Shown here in pieces: positions 27,469 through 36,800 of a DNA stretch of 43,667 nt. The DNA is from an uncultured Prevotella sp. (lineage in GTDB: Bacteria > Bacteroidota > Bacteroidia > Bacteroidales > Bacteroidaceae): NCBI GenBank assembly GCA_934183135.1, contig CAKPRX010000007.1:1-43667 (forward strand). The letters run 5' to 3'. How positions within the stretch are numbered: the first letter of the stretch is position 1; each line of letters starts with the position of its first letter. The position numbers and the translations under genes are program-made. A model generated the notes under the pieces. It was not told the DNA's origin and did not search any database. It saw only the letters and a list, made by a program, of their open reading frames with translations.

Positions 27469-28410
27469 TTATGTCTCTCCCAGAGCTCTCGGGCCCTCTC
27501 CCTGCCGGCTCTCGTGCTCCTGCATGCGCCCTATGCGCTCGGCCAGGTAGCGGCGCAGGCCGTCGTCGCCCTCTACCTGTATGTCGTCGTACAGGCCCAG
27601 GACAAACCGGCCTATGCCCACGTAGCTGCACACGTCGAGCTCCAGCCGGTAGCGGTGGTCGTCGTAGGGCACCAGGCCCGTGGCGGCGCGCGGCACCTCT
27701 TCGCGCAGCAGATTGGCCGAGAGCTGGCCCAGGACGAGGCTTACCGTGTGGCGCTCCTCGCCGCTGAACATGAAGGCGTCGGTAAACACCTGGCGGTGAC
27801 GGTCTTCGTGGCTCCACAGCATGTCTATCAGCTCTACGTCGCCCATGCGGGCTATCTTGAAGGTCTTGTTCAGCCCCGAGCTGAGCTCGTAGCACCGCAC
27901 GTCCATGTTGTCGTTCATAAAGAGATAAGGCTCCACGATGCGGTCGGTAACCGTCTGGCTGTGGGGCGACGAGTACTGGCATATCTTGACCATCTGCCGG
28001 AACTTGACGGCCTCGTACAGGCGTCCTATATTGTGCGACAGGCGCTGCTGCACATTGACATCGGTGAGGATGCGCAGGTCGTAGAACTTGTCGAGCTTGT
28101 GGCGTATGCTCTCTATGAGCGGGTTAGACTCGTCGCCGCCGCTTACCAGGCGGCGGAGCACCACGGCCTCTTGCTCGGTGAAGTCTATGCTCTCGTGCAG
28201 ACGGCGGAAGAAGGGTGAGTGGCGGTCCAGCCTGTAGTAGTTGCCCGACTTGATGAGGCGGAAGCCCGCGTCGCGGAAGAAGTCGAGGTAGTAGTACAGG
28301 TTGCGTCGCGATATGCCTATGCGGTCGCACAGCTGGGCGGCCGTGTAGTTCTTGTTCTCGGTCATCAGGAGCAGCAGGTCCAGTTCGCGTTGTAGCTTGT
28401 CGTGTCGCAT
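27469..28410 (-). CDS. HTH / WYL-domain transcriptional regulator
   Basis: A 313-residue protein with an N-terminal helix-turn-helix (LLLLMTENKNYTAAQLCDRI then GISRRNLYYYLDFFRDAGF, about residues 11-50). A central region follows (LHESIDFTEQEAVVLRRLVS), then a WYL-type sensor domain with VEPYLFMNDNMDVRCYELSS and FKIARMGDVELIDM. WYL domains bind ligands or nucleic acids and occur both in metabolic and defence regulators. The next gene upstream is an Lrp-family regulator, 36 bases away. No defence genes adjoin it, so its target is unknown. Confidence 0.85.
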   Translation of the reverse strand: MRHDKLQRELDLLLLMTENKNYTAAQLCDRIGISRRNLYYYLDFFRDAGFRLIKSGNYYRLDRHSPFFRRLHESIDFTEQEAVVLRRLVSGGDESNPLIESIRHKLDKFYDLRILTDVNVQQRLSHNIGRLYEAVKFRQMVKICQYSSPHSQTVTDRIVEPYLFMNDNMDVRCYELSSGLNKTFKIARMGDVELIDMLWSHEDRHRQVFTDAFMFSGEERHTVSLVLGQLSANLLREEVPRAATGLVPYDDHRYRLELDVCSYVGIGRFVLGLYDDIQVEGDDGLRRYLAERIGRMQEHESRQGEGPRALGET

Positions 28411-28446
28411 GGTGGGTGGTGGCAGTTGGCGTTATACCTTATTATA

Positions 28447-28944
28447 TTATAGTCCGTGGCCCTCGTCCTCGCCGTGGCCCGGGCTGACGGGTATGCAGTG
28501 CGAGTTCTTGATCTCGCCGATGACGATGATGCTGTGCAGGCTGCCTATACACTCTATGTTGCCCAGGGTGTTGAGCATGAAGTCCTGGTAGTCCTTCATG
28601 TCATGGGCGTAGACCTTGATGAGGAAGTCGTAGTCGCCCGTGGTGTTGTAGCACTCGGTTATGCGGTCTATCTTCTGCACCTCGTCCATGAACTGCTGTA
28701 TCAGGTCGTGGGTGTGCTGTTTCAGGCGTATGTTGCATAGCACTATCACGTTGTTGCCCAGCTTGCTGTAGTCGGTCACGGCGGCGTAGTGGGTTATGTA
28801 GCCCTCGCGCTCCAGCCTCTTCTGCCGCTCAAAGGTGGGCGAGGGCGACAGGTGGACCCTCGCGGCCAGCTCCTTGACGGTGAGCCGCGCGTTCTGCTGC
28901 AGTAGCCTGAGCAGCTTGATGTCTGTGTTGTCCAGGGTTGCCAT
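28447..28944 (-). CDS. Lrp/AsnC-family transcriptional regulator
   Basis: A 165-residue protein starting LDNTDIKLLRLLQQNARLTV, with the AsnC-type helix-turn-helix ELAARVHLSPSPTFERQKRL (about residues 25-45) and an RAM effector domain (VIVLCNIRLKQHTHDL, VQKIDRITECYNTTGDYDFL). These proteins sense amino acids, often as octamers. It is divergent from the MetE-like gene, sharing a 189-base region with a promoter for each side, so control of that gene is likely. It carries a short hydrophilic C-terminal tail, GHGEDEGHGL. Confidence 0.92.
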   Translation of the reverse strand: MATLDNTDIKLLRLLQQNARLTVKELAARVHLSPSPTFERQKRLEREGYITHYAAVTDYSKLGNNVIVLCNIRLKQHTHDLIQQFMDEVQKIDRITECYNTTGDYDFLIKVYAHDMKDYQDFMLNTLGNIECIGSLHSIIVIGEIKNSHCIPVSPGHGEDEGHGL

Positions 28945-29015
28945 CGGTGTGTATGTAGTGGTGGTGAGTATGGTTTTGGCAGAATATTATTCTGCTGTAA
29001 CCGTGGTTTCGGATA

Positions 29016-29023
29016 CAAAATTA
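29016..29023 (-). promoter_or_regulatory. -7 element for the Lrp/AsnC regulator
   Basis: The minus strand reads TAATTTTG (TAnnTTTG) about 70 bases upstream of the regulator ATG. A -33 TTTG is not obvious. Confidence 0.4.
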
Positions 29024-29051
29024 GGATATTTTACCGTATTAGGGGAATGAT

Positions 29052-29082
29052 TTTGTAGTTTTTTTTATTGTCAGTACCTTTG
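29052..29082 (+). promoter_or_regulatory. Bacteroides-type promoter for the MetE-like gene
   Basis: TTTG (29052-29055), a 19-base spacer and TACCTTTG (29075-29082) fit the -33/-7 consensus exactly. The predicted leader is about 45 bases and contains GAAAGGA at 29118-29124, a Shine-Dalgarno-like sequence. Confidence 0.8.
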
Positions 29083-29133
29083 TCGCCGTAATCAGAAACA
29101 TAATAAACATAATAATAGAAAGGAACAGAGACT

Positions 29134-30249
29134 ATGAGTACCAGTAACCGTGTACACTTTGACGTGGTGGGCAGCTACCTGCGCCCCGCCGAGTTGAAAG
29201 AGGCCAGAGCCCGGCATGCCGCGGGCCAGATAACAGGCGCCCAGCTGCGCAGCGTAGAGGACCGGCTCATCGCCCAGCTGGTCCGGCAGCAGAAGGCCCA
29301 TGGCCTACGCTACATTACCGATGGCGAGTATCGCCGCAGCTACTGGCACCTGGACTTCATGTGGGGTTTCCAGGGCGTGGAGCATATCGAGCTCGACCAC
29401 GGTTACCAGTTCCATGGCGAGGAGACTACCCACGGCTCGCTCCGCCTTACCGGCAGGATTTCGGGCGAGCGCCACCCCTTCATCCAGGACTTCCTCTTCG
29501 TGAAGCAATACGAGGGCGACGGCGTTACGGCCAAGCAGACCGTTCCTGCCCCTGCTCAGTTCCTGGCCGAACTGTTCCGCGGCGACAATACCAGGAACAC
29601 CCGCCTCTTCTATCCTAACACCCAGCAGCTCATCGAGGACATAGCCCGGGCTTATGGTACGTTCTTCCAGGAACTGTATGCCGCCGGCTGCCGTACCGTG
29701 CAGCTCGACGACTGTACATGGGGCATGATAGTAGACGACGACTTCTGGAAATCGATGGCTGGAACGGGCTTTACGCTGGAGCACGAGGCTCTGCAGTATC
29801 TTGCGGTCAACAACCTGGCCATAGCGGCAGCTCCCAAGGGACTTACCGTTAACACCCATGTGTGCCGGGGCAACTATCACTCGTGCTACGCCACCAAGGG
29901 CGCTTACGACCCTGTCGCCCCGTATCTCTTTGCTAAGGAGAATGTGTCGGCCTACTATCTGGAGTACGACGACGAGCGCTCGGGTACCTTCGAACCGCTG
30001 CGGTACGTGTCGCCCGACAAGCAGGTGGTACTGGGACTCATTACCACCAAGTCGCCCGTGCTGGAAGACCGTGCCACGGTGATAGCCCGCATACACGAGG
30101 CTACTAAGTATGTACCCCTGGAACGCCTGAGCCTGAGTCCGCAGTGTGGCTTTGCCTCGTGCGAGATAGGCAACAAGTTGACCGAGGAGCAGCAGTGGGC
30201 CAAGATAGACTTGGTGCGCCAGGTGGCCGGGGAGGTCTGGGGGCGGTAG
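29134..30249 (+). CDS. MetE-like methyltransferase (YxjG/YxjH type)
   Basis: A 371-residue single-domain relative of the C-terminal catalytic half of cobalamin-independent methionine synthase. Features: VHFDVVGSYLRP and YITDGEYRRSYWHLDFMWGF near the N-terminus, LDDCTWG in the middle, and the likely zinc set in NTHVCRGN (His and Cys), YYLEYDDER (Glu) and LSPQCGFAS (Cys). The pterin-binding N-terminal half of MetE is absent, as in the YxjG family, so the methyl donor may not be methyl-tetrahydropteroylglutamate. It is divergent from an Lrp-family regulator, consistent with amino-acid-responsive control. Confidence 0.88.
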   Translation: MSTSNRVHFDVVGSYLRPAELKEARARHAAGQITGAQLRSVEDRLIAQLVRQQKAHGLRYITDGEYRRSYWHLDFMWGFQGVEHIELDHGYQFHGEETTHGSLRLTGRISGERHPFIQDFLFVKQYEGDGVTAKQTVPAPAQFLAELFRGDNTRNTRLFYPNTQQLIEDIARAYGTFFQELYAAGCRTVQLDDCTWGMIVDDDFWKSMAGTGFTLEHEALQYLAVNNLAIAAAPKGLTVNTHVCRGNYHSCYATKGAYDPVAPYLFAKENVSAYYLEYDDERSGTFEPLRYVSPDKQVVLGLITTKSPVLEDRATVIARIHEATKYVPLERLSLSPQCGFASCEIGNKLTEEQQWAKIDLVRQVAGEVWGR

Positions 30250-30253
30250 GCAG

Positions 30254-30300
30254 TGCCCGGTACGGTGCCCATAGCCATGGCCCCTGGCACCGCGTGGGCA
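30254..30300. terminator. Bidirectional hairpin between convergent genes
   Basis: TGCCC..CGGTGCC pairs with GGCACCG..GGGCA as two stacked stems with a small internal loop. It lies in the 54-base gap between the stops of the MetE-like and SUMF1-fold genes. Confidence 0.55.
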
Positions 30301-30303
30301 TGA

Positions 30304-31137
30304 CTATAGCCTGTCGCAGACCAGGCGCAGACCGCAGCACACGGCTATGTCGGGCAGGCTCTGGCTGCGGGTCATGATGCCACTCTGCGACTCCGAGCAG
30401 TCCTTGCTTCCGCCACGCATCACCCGCCACCGACCGCTCTGTGGCCCCTTGGGGTTGGTCTGGGCCGATGACTGGTAGCGCTCCTGCCAGTCGGCGCACC
30501 ACTCACGGGCATTGCCCGTCATGTCGTAGAGGCCCAGCTCGTTGGGACGCTTGGTGCCCACGGGGTGCAGCTTGCCCCCGCTGTTGTCTTGCCACCAGGC
30601 CACCTCGTTGATGTCGTCGCTGCCACTGTATAGATAGTTGTGCGAGCGGTTGCCGCCCCGCGCGGCAAACTCCCACTCGGCCTCGGTGGGCAGGCGGAAC
30701 CGCTTGCCGCTGTAGGCGTTGAGCTTCTGGATAAACTTCTGGGCCGTTACCCAGTTAACCCATTCCACGGGCATGTTGTCGGCCTTGGTCCACGAGGGGT
30801 TGGTGCCCATAAACGCTTTCCAGAGTTGCTGCGTAACCTCGTATCGGCATATATAGAAACTGCTGACGGTAACCTGGTGTGCCGGCTTGTCCGAATCGTC
30901 GTTCCAGTAAGCCTTGCTGCTGGTACGGCCCATGGTAAAGGTACCGCCCTGGACGTAGACCATGTCCCGGAGCAGCCGGGCCACGGCACGCTGCTTGGCG
31001 GGCGAGGCAGCCGTGGTGGCCGGTTTCTTGACCGTGGCCTTGGAGGCGGGCGCATTGTGGCGGATAATGCCCTGGCCCATCGCGGTGGTGGCGAGGGCGA
31101 GAGCCAGGATGACAAGAGTGGTTCTGATAGATGTCAT
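30304..31137 (-). CDS. Secreted SUMF1-fold (formylglycine-generating-enzyme-like) protein
   Basis: A 277-residue protein with signal peptide (LVILALALATTAMGQ), a low-complexity linker and an FGE-sulfatase domain from about residue 58: MVYVQGGTFTMGRTS, YICRYEVTQQLWKAFMG, FRLPTEAEWEFAARGG, LGLYDMTGNAREWCADW and RVMRGGSKDC. Of the two copper-binding cysteines in true FGE (spaced five apart), C247 is present but position 252 is Ser. Catalysis of formylglycine formation is therefore doubtful, and no sulfatase is nearby. Related SUMF1-fold proteins in Bacteroidetes (GldJ/GldK) are structural, and a non-enzymatic role is likely. Confidence 0.85.
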   Translation of the reverse strand: MTSIRTTLVILALALATTAMGQGIIRHNAPASKATVKKPATTAASPAKQRAVARLLRDMVYVQGGTFTMGRTSSKAYWNDDSDKPAHQVTVSSFYICRYEVTQQLWKAFMGTNPSWTKADNMPVEWVNWVTAQKFIQKLNAYSGKRFRLPTEAEWEFAARGGNRSHNYLYSGSDDINEVAWWQDNSGGKLHPVGTKRPNELGLYDMTGNAREWCADWQERYQSSAQTNPKGPQSGRWRVMRGGSKDCSESQSGIMTRSQSLPDIAVCCGLRLVCDRL

Positions 31138-31204
31138 GTCGGTTGTCGTTTAGTATGTTACGGTTGTAAAATTACGAAATAAAATGACGGATGCCAAGAA
31201 AAAG

Positions 31205-31345
31205 ATGAAAAAAATAACCGTGGCGGCGGTAAGCACTGCCAGTCTGGCAGCAGCGGCTGGCCTACGTATCAGAAGATGCAACATTTTAAGCCATCGCTCC
31301 CAGACAGCTAATGGCCATGCTGGTTGCGGCATAGGCCGTCTGTGA
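31205..31345 (+). CDS. Possible 46-residue small exported or membrane peptide
   Basis: ATG at 31205 opens MKKITVAAVSTASLAAAAGL, which looks like a signal peptide or a single membrane segment, then RIRRCNILSHRSQTANGHAG and CGIGRL before TGA. No promoter or ribosome-binding site is clear. Support is only the signal-like start, and it may be a chance frame. Confidence 0.3.
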   Translation: MKKITVAAVSTASLAAAAGLRIRRCNILSHRSQTANGHAGCGIGRL

Positions 31346-31439
31346 TATGGCAGTATTGTACATTTATGCAGAAAATATGAATTTATTGCAAAAATGCGAT
31401 TTTTCTTGTCATTTTATCGTTATTTTGGTTAATAATTAT

Positions 31440-31447
31440 TACTTTTG
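31440..31447 (+). promoter_or_regulatory. -7 element for the M6 protease gene
   Basis: TACTTTTG matches TAnnTTTG, 30 bases upstream of the ATG at 31478. The nearest TTTG upstream is only 12 bases away, so the -33 half is not canonical. Confidence 0.5.
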
Positions 31448-31477
31448 TCGCGGATAGCACCACTTAAATAATTGCGA

Positions 31478-33781
31478 ATGAAGAAATTTTACCTATTAGT
31501 CTTATCTTCCTTGTTAGGAATAGCCACTGTGCATGGCATTCCGGCCAACCCCACCCCAGCCAAGTTGCTTCAGCCAGACGGTACGTACCTTACGGTGCGC
31601 CTCGTAGGCGACGAGTACCAGCACCACACCACCACAGAGGACGGCTATACGGTGGTCAAGTCGCCAACGGGCTACTATGTGTATGCCGAGCTGACCGACG
31701 GCCGGCTGGTGGCCACCCAGCGCATAGCACGCAACACCGCCGAGCGCACCGCGGCCGACAACACCTTCCTGCAGACACTGCGGAAGAACATCGCCCCAGC
31801 GCTCTCTCCGACTGCCAGGGAGATGAAGAAAACCATGAAAACCATGACCGGCATGCGCCGGCACCTGCGCGGAAACGGCAAATACGACATTAGCAAGTTT
31901 CGCGGCCTTATTATCCTCGTCGAATTTAATGACTGCAGTTTCTCCCGTACCGATATCCACGATATCGTCAACAATATGGTCAACCAGAAGAACTACGACG
32001 GGTACATGTCTTCCTCGCTCATTCCTGAGAAGATAGAGTGTACCGGTAGCGTGCGCGACTATTATTACGACAACTCCATGGGAGCCTTTGACCCGCAGTT
32101 CGACATCGTCGGGCCGGTCAAGATAAACTATTCTAAGTACGATGCCAGCGGTTCGACCAATGGTCAGGTGCTGGCCGCGGCAGCCTGCAAGGCCGCCGAC
32201 AGCCAGGTAGACTTCAAGCAGTATGACCGCGACGGCGACGGGACGGCCGATATGGTGTACTTCATCTATGCCGGCTACGGAGCCAACTTCTCGGGCAACA
32301 ACTCGGACCTTGTCTGGCCCCACGCCTCTAAGATGTTCGGCGTCCGCCTTGACGGCGTGTCGCTGGGCCGTTATGCCTGCTCTACCGAGATGTACGGCCG
32401 CGAAGGCTCCGACGTGCTCGACGGCATCGGAACCATCTGCCATGAGTTCAGCCATGTGCTGGGCTTGTCCGATGAGTACGACACCGACTACGCATCGAGC
32501 GGCGGCCAGAGCATCAACCCCGCCACGTGGTCCATCATGGCCGGCGGCAGCTACCGCAACAAGTCGCGCACGCCGGTAGGCTATACCCTCTACGAGCGCT
32601 ACTCGTTAGGGTTTGCCAGTCCGCAGCTGATAGAGGCCCCGGGACAGTTCACCCTGGACGCGCTGAACACCTCTAATGCGGGCTACCGCATCAACTCGGC
32701 CATCCCCAACGAGTTCTTCCTCCTGGAAAACAGGCAGCAGACCCGCTGGGACGCCTATCTGGCCGGGCACGGCATGATCGTTACGAGAGTAGACTCTACC
32801 AATGTGGATGTCTGGGAGAACAATACCATCAACTGTAACCCTGCCCACAACTACCTGGAGGTGCTGCGGGCCAAGCCGCAGACCAAGACATCGGGCAAGA
32901 CCACCACTGTGACCGACTCGCAGGGCGACCCCTTCCCCGGTAGCGGCAATGTTACGGAGCTTACTAACCGTACTACACCCTCGATACGGTCGTGGACGCA
33001 GGCCCCGACACCGTTGGAGCTAAAGGATATAGCCGAGAGCGCCGACGGGGTCATCTCGTTTAGCGTGGCCAATGCCAGCATCTCGGAGCTGGTAGAAGAC
33101 TTCGAGGAGATGGAGCCTACCAGTGCCGGCAAGGCGGTGGTCAAGGGCAAGTTCTGCGACTGGAGCCTGGCTGCCTCGGCTGCCGTGGTGACACCCGCCG
33201 AGGGCTATGGCAACGGCGCGCGTGCCCTGGGACTGAAGAAGAAATCCGAGATAGCGACATCGGCCATCAACCGCAAGGTCACGTCGGTATCCTTTATGGC
33301 TTACAACCCCACCAGCTCGCTCGCCCTTATGCGCTGCTACTACTCGACCGACAAGGGCGCCTCGTGGGTCGTTATGAAGGATGTAGACGGGGTAGACAAT
33401 ACCACGGTGCCCGCCCAGGGCTCGGCACACCTTATATATAATATAGACGCCACGAACCCCTGCTTCAAGATAACCGAGACCATAGGCAGCAAGACAGACT
33501 ACTGCTACATAGACGACTTTACGATAGCTTACGAGGATGTGGCCGCGGGCATAGACCTCGGCACGGTGGCCGCCGATAGAGGCCTGAGCCATCTGTCCAT
33601 AGCGGGCAGCACGCTGACCGTCAGCTCTGCCAGCAAGCAGAGCCGGGTGACGCTCTACGAGGTCGGCGGCGTACAGGTGGCACAGACCACCCTGGCCGGC
33701 GGCGTGGCTACCCTGCAGCTGCCGGGCCATGGCGTGTACATCGTAGCCGTAGGCAGCGAGCGGTACAAGATAGCTTATTAA
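31478..33781 (+). CDS. Secreted M6-family (InhA-like) metalloprotease with T9SS-like C-terminus
   Basis: From the ATG at 31478 (a TTG at 31472 is less likely) it has 767 residues. Signal peptide MKKFYLLVLSSLLGIATVHG; an N-terminal domain typical of M6 proteins (KLLQPDGTYLTVRLVGDEYQ, HHTTTEDGYTVV); then the zinc motif HEFSH at about residues 322-326 (ICHEFSHVLGLSDEY) with a Met-turn-like WSIMAGG. A beta-sandwich follows (LVEDFEEMEPTSAGKAVVKG). The C-terminus, VTLYEVGGVQVAQ to GHGVYIVAVGSERYKIAY, fits the type IX secretion sorting domain. It should be exported through the T9SS and anchored or released at the surface. Confidence 0.9.
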   Translation: MKKFYLLVLSSLLGIATVHGIPANPTPAKLLQPDGTYLTVRLVGDEYQHHTTTEDGYTVVKSPTGYYVYAELTDGRLVATQRIARNTAERTAADNTFLQTLRKNIAPALSPTAREMKKTMKTMTGMRRHLRGNGKYDISKFRGLIILVEFNDCSFSRTDIHDIVNNMVNQKNYDGYMSSSLIPEKIECTGSVRDYYYDNSMGAFDPQFDIVGPVKINYSKYDASGSTNGQVLAAAACKAADSQVDFKQYDRDGDGTADMVYFIYAGYGANFSGNNSDLVWPHASKMFGVRLDGVSLGRYACSTEMYGREGSDVLDGIGTICHEFSHVLGLSDEYDTDYASSGGQSINPATWSIMAGGSYRNKSRTPVGYTLYERYSLGFASPQLIEAPGQFTLDALNTSNAGYRINSAIPNEFFLLENRQQTRWDAYLAGHGMIVTRVDSTNVDVWENNTINCNPAHNYLEVLRAKPQTKTSGKTTTVTDSQGDPFPGSGNVTELTNRTTPSIRSWTQAPTPLELKDIAESADGVISFSVANASISELVEDFEEMEPTSAGKAVVKGKFCDWSLAASAAVVTPAEGYGNGARALGLKKKSEIATSAINRKVTSVSFMAYNPTSSLALMRCYYSTDKGASWVVMKDVDGVDNTTVPAQGSAHLIYNIDATNPCFKITETIGSKTDYCYIDDFTIAYEDVAAGIDLGTVAADRGLSHLSIAGSTLTVSSASKQSRVTLYEVGGVQVAQTTLAGGVATLQLPGHGVYIVAVGSERYKIAY

Positions 33782-33803
33782 CTAATTGCAAGAATGATAA
33801 ATG

Positions 33804-33878
33804 CCGGACGGGCCAGTGTGAGAAAGGGGACTGCACTGGCTCCCCTTCCGGTTAAGGAGAGTGTTTTAATAGTCCCCT
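33804..33878 (+). promoter_or_regulatory. Leader with competing hairpins before the GLUG-repeat gene
   Basis: GCCAGTG (33812-33818) can pair with CACTGGC (33834-33840). AAGGGGA (33824-33830) can pair with TCCCCTT (33841-33847), or AGGGGACT (33825-33832) with AGTCCCCT (33871-33878). These pairings exclude one another. It may be the end of the protease transcript or an attenuator of the next gene. Confidence 0.35.
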
Positions 33879-33896
33879 AAAAATCATGTATAATAT

Positions 33897-36800
33897 ATGA
33901 GAAGATTTTTATCTGTATTTGGAATGCTGCTCGTGTTACTGTGGCTTCCAGTGTCTATGATGGCAGATGATGTCAAGATCTTCAATTCGGTCCAGAACCC
34001 TGAACAGTCAGGGGCCCCGGTAACCCAGCGGCTACTGTCGGGCAATGCTGTATCTCAGCTATACGGCACGGGCACCAAACTGAAGACGGCAGCGGCTCCG
34101 CCATCGGCCAAGAGACAGGTAGCCAAGGCAAGAAAGACTGCTGCGGCAGCACCTATGGACCTGACCAAGGCTACCGACTGTGTGATGACCTACAAGACCC
34201 TTATCTCATCGGGCAACGATGGTGGTCATGCTGTAGTCATCGCCCCTAAGAAGGACTACGCCGACTCTATCACCATTACCAACTTCTATGAGGCTGGTAT
34301 CGTGGTAAGTGCCAAGGTGGACAAGCAGGCCAAGACCATTACCATCCCTAACCAGGTGGTAGGCAAGAACGCCACTTATGGCGACTTCGACCTGGCTGTG
34401 TGTACCTCGGCGGGCAAGCCCGACCGTAAGGCACAGATTACCGGTAAGCTCAACGACGACGGAACGATAACCCTCGACTCGTGGTGGGGTCTCTTCATCA
34501 AGAGCGGCGCCAATGCCGACAAGTTCTTCTGCGCCATGTACGGTACGGAGATAGTCAAGGCCAATGCCACGATGTCTTACAGGGTGTGGAACTCTAAGGA
34601 GTCTAAGCTGCAGGACGTGTCCTTCGGTGTATATGCCGTGCAGCTGTCTTCCAACGTACTCTCTATACGCAACTTTGCCAACTACGGACAGACCGTGGAG
34701 ATAGAGCTGCAGCGCGACCTTACTGGCAAGATAGCCCAGCAGATAGCGCGCAAGGACGCCACCAATGGCGACTGGTCTACTGTGGCCGCCACCTTCAAGG
34801 ACGACTATAGCGGCCTCACCTCTTATGCTGCCGTAATCAACTGCGACAAGTCTACCAACAATCGCCAGATAACCTGGGGTGGCTGGACGCTGCTTACCTC
34901 TAAGTACTATCTGGGCGCCATGATCAGCGGAAAGATTGAGACTACTTTCGACATTACTTATCCTAAGCTCTCGGTAACCGACTTCGAGGGCGAGGGTACC
35001 GAGGCCAACCCCTATAAGCTGAAGACGCTCGACGACCTGATATTGCTCGCCGACAAGGTCAACGCCGAGGAGCCTACCTTAGGCACCGGCCAGACCAAGT
35101 TTGCCCGCCCCTTCTTGGGCAAGTACTTCCGCATGGAGAATGACATCGATATGTCGGGCTACCGCTTCCAGCCTATCGGCGCCGACTGGTCGCACCAGTT
35201 TGCCGGAACGTTCGACGGTAACGGACATACCATCACGGGCCTTACCGTGAATACCGGCGCCAATGGCTATGCCGGCCTCTTCGGTAAGGCTGATACCGTC
35301 AGCGTTATCAAGAACATCAAGTTTGACAAGGCCGAGGTTCAGGCCGCCAACTACTACGCTGGTGTAGTGGCCGCGTGGACGCTGGGCGACATACAGAACT
35401 GCCAGGTTACCAACTCGGTGGTAAGCAATACGGGCCAGACAGGTGCTGCCGGCATTGCCGCCATAGCCCGCAACGTGACCGACTGTAGCGTTACAACCTC
35501 TAACATTACGGGTGCCTTCGGATATGCCGGCGGTGTAGCCGGACAGGTCAACGGCACCATCAGCAACTGCTACGCCGTGAACGTAAGCATCAAGGCTGGC
35601 GGTGTTACCGATACCTATCCTTCTGGCGGTGTTGTCGGCTCGCTGTATATGGGCCATGCCGAGAAGTGCTACTTCTCTGGTACGCTCGACGGCCGCTACA
35701 CCTCTAACCTGAGCCTGGGTGGCGTGGCTGGTGTCTGCTACCAGGGCTCTGTCAATAAGTGCTATGCCACCGGTACTGTCTATGGTTATGGCAACGAGGC
35801 AGCCGTAGGCGGTGTGGTAGGTAACCTCTATGGCGATGTAACCGACTGCTACAGCAATGTAGAGATAGTCAGTGCCTCTTCTCGCTATGCCGGCGGTATT
35901 ACCGGTTATGTACGCAACTGGAAGGACGCTGCCGGCACAGTCCACGAGAGTGCTGTCAAGAGCAGCTATGCCGCTGGCAATGTACAGGCAGAGACCTACC
36001 AGTACAAGCCCGAGACCGAGCGCCGCGAGATACTGGGTACCGTCATGGACGGAGCCAACCCCACACTCGAGAACATCTACTTTGACAAGCAGATAACCAA
36101 CTTCGGCTCTACCGCCTTTGGCGCCACCACCGCCGAGCTTACTGCCGGTTCGGGCGTTAAGGGCTTCGACGCTTCTGTCTGGACCTTTACCGAGGGTGCT
36201 TATCCACGCCTGAAGGGCATGGACGACACCGAGGCTGCCAAGTTCAGTGCCAGCGCATTAAATCTGGCTGACGGCAGCTCGCTCGACAAGGTGACCCGCG
36301 ACGCCAAGCTCACCCTGCTGGGTGCCACTACCGTGAAGTACTACAAGGAGGGCCAACTGGTAGACGAGGGTGCCTACTCTGCCATCAGCGGCACGGCCCT
36401 GAAGCTCAAGGAAGAGTTTGGCACCGACACCATCTGCTTCGTCAGCCAGGGTGTAGGTGCCCGTATGCTGGCGCTGAAGGTGTCTCCCATACCCTTTGAC
36501 GGCGAGGGAACTGCCGAGAAGCCCTATCTGCTGAAGACCAAGGCCGACCTGGTGACCCTGTCTAAGGTTACCACCGTCAAGCAGCAGCTCTTCCCCGATA
36601 CCTACTTCAAGATTACCAACGATATAGACCTGCAGAAGGATCCCGAGTTCCTGGGTATCTGCGCCTGCATCATCACTGGCTCATCGGATGCCCACGTGCA
36701 GTTTGCCGGACATATCGACGGCGACGGACATACCATCCACAACATGGTTATCAAGAACTCCATGACTTGGACTACCGCTCCTACCGCCGACAATATGGGT

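Larger units (their letters stand above)
31138..31477. other. Intergenic region between the SUMF1-fold and M6 protease genes
   Basis: A 340-base region. It holds a possible 46-codon small reading frame (31205-31345), an ARG-box-like TGTACATTTATGCA (31357-31370), an A/T-rich tract and a TACTTTTG -7 element (31440-31447) for the M6 protease gene. Confidence 0.6.

Noticed and set aside
27469..28944. WYL regulator as part of a defence island
   Set aside because: Neighbours are an amino-acid-type regulator and a metabolic enzyme; there are no nucleases, helicases or restriction genes beside it.
30304..33781. SUMF1-fold protein and M6 protease as a maturation pair
   Set aside because: They are divergent, separated by 340 bases, and no sulfatase-type CxPxR motif was seen in the protease.
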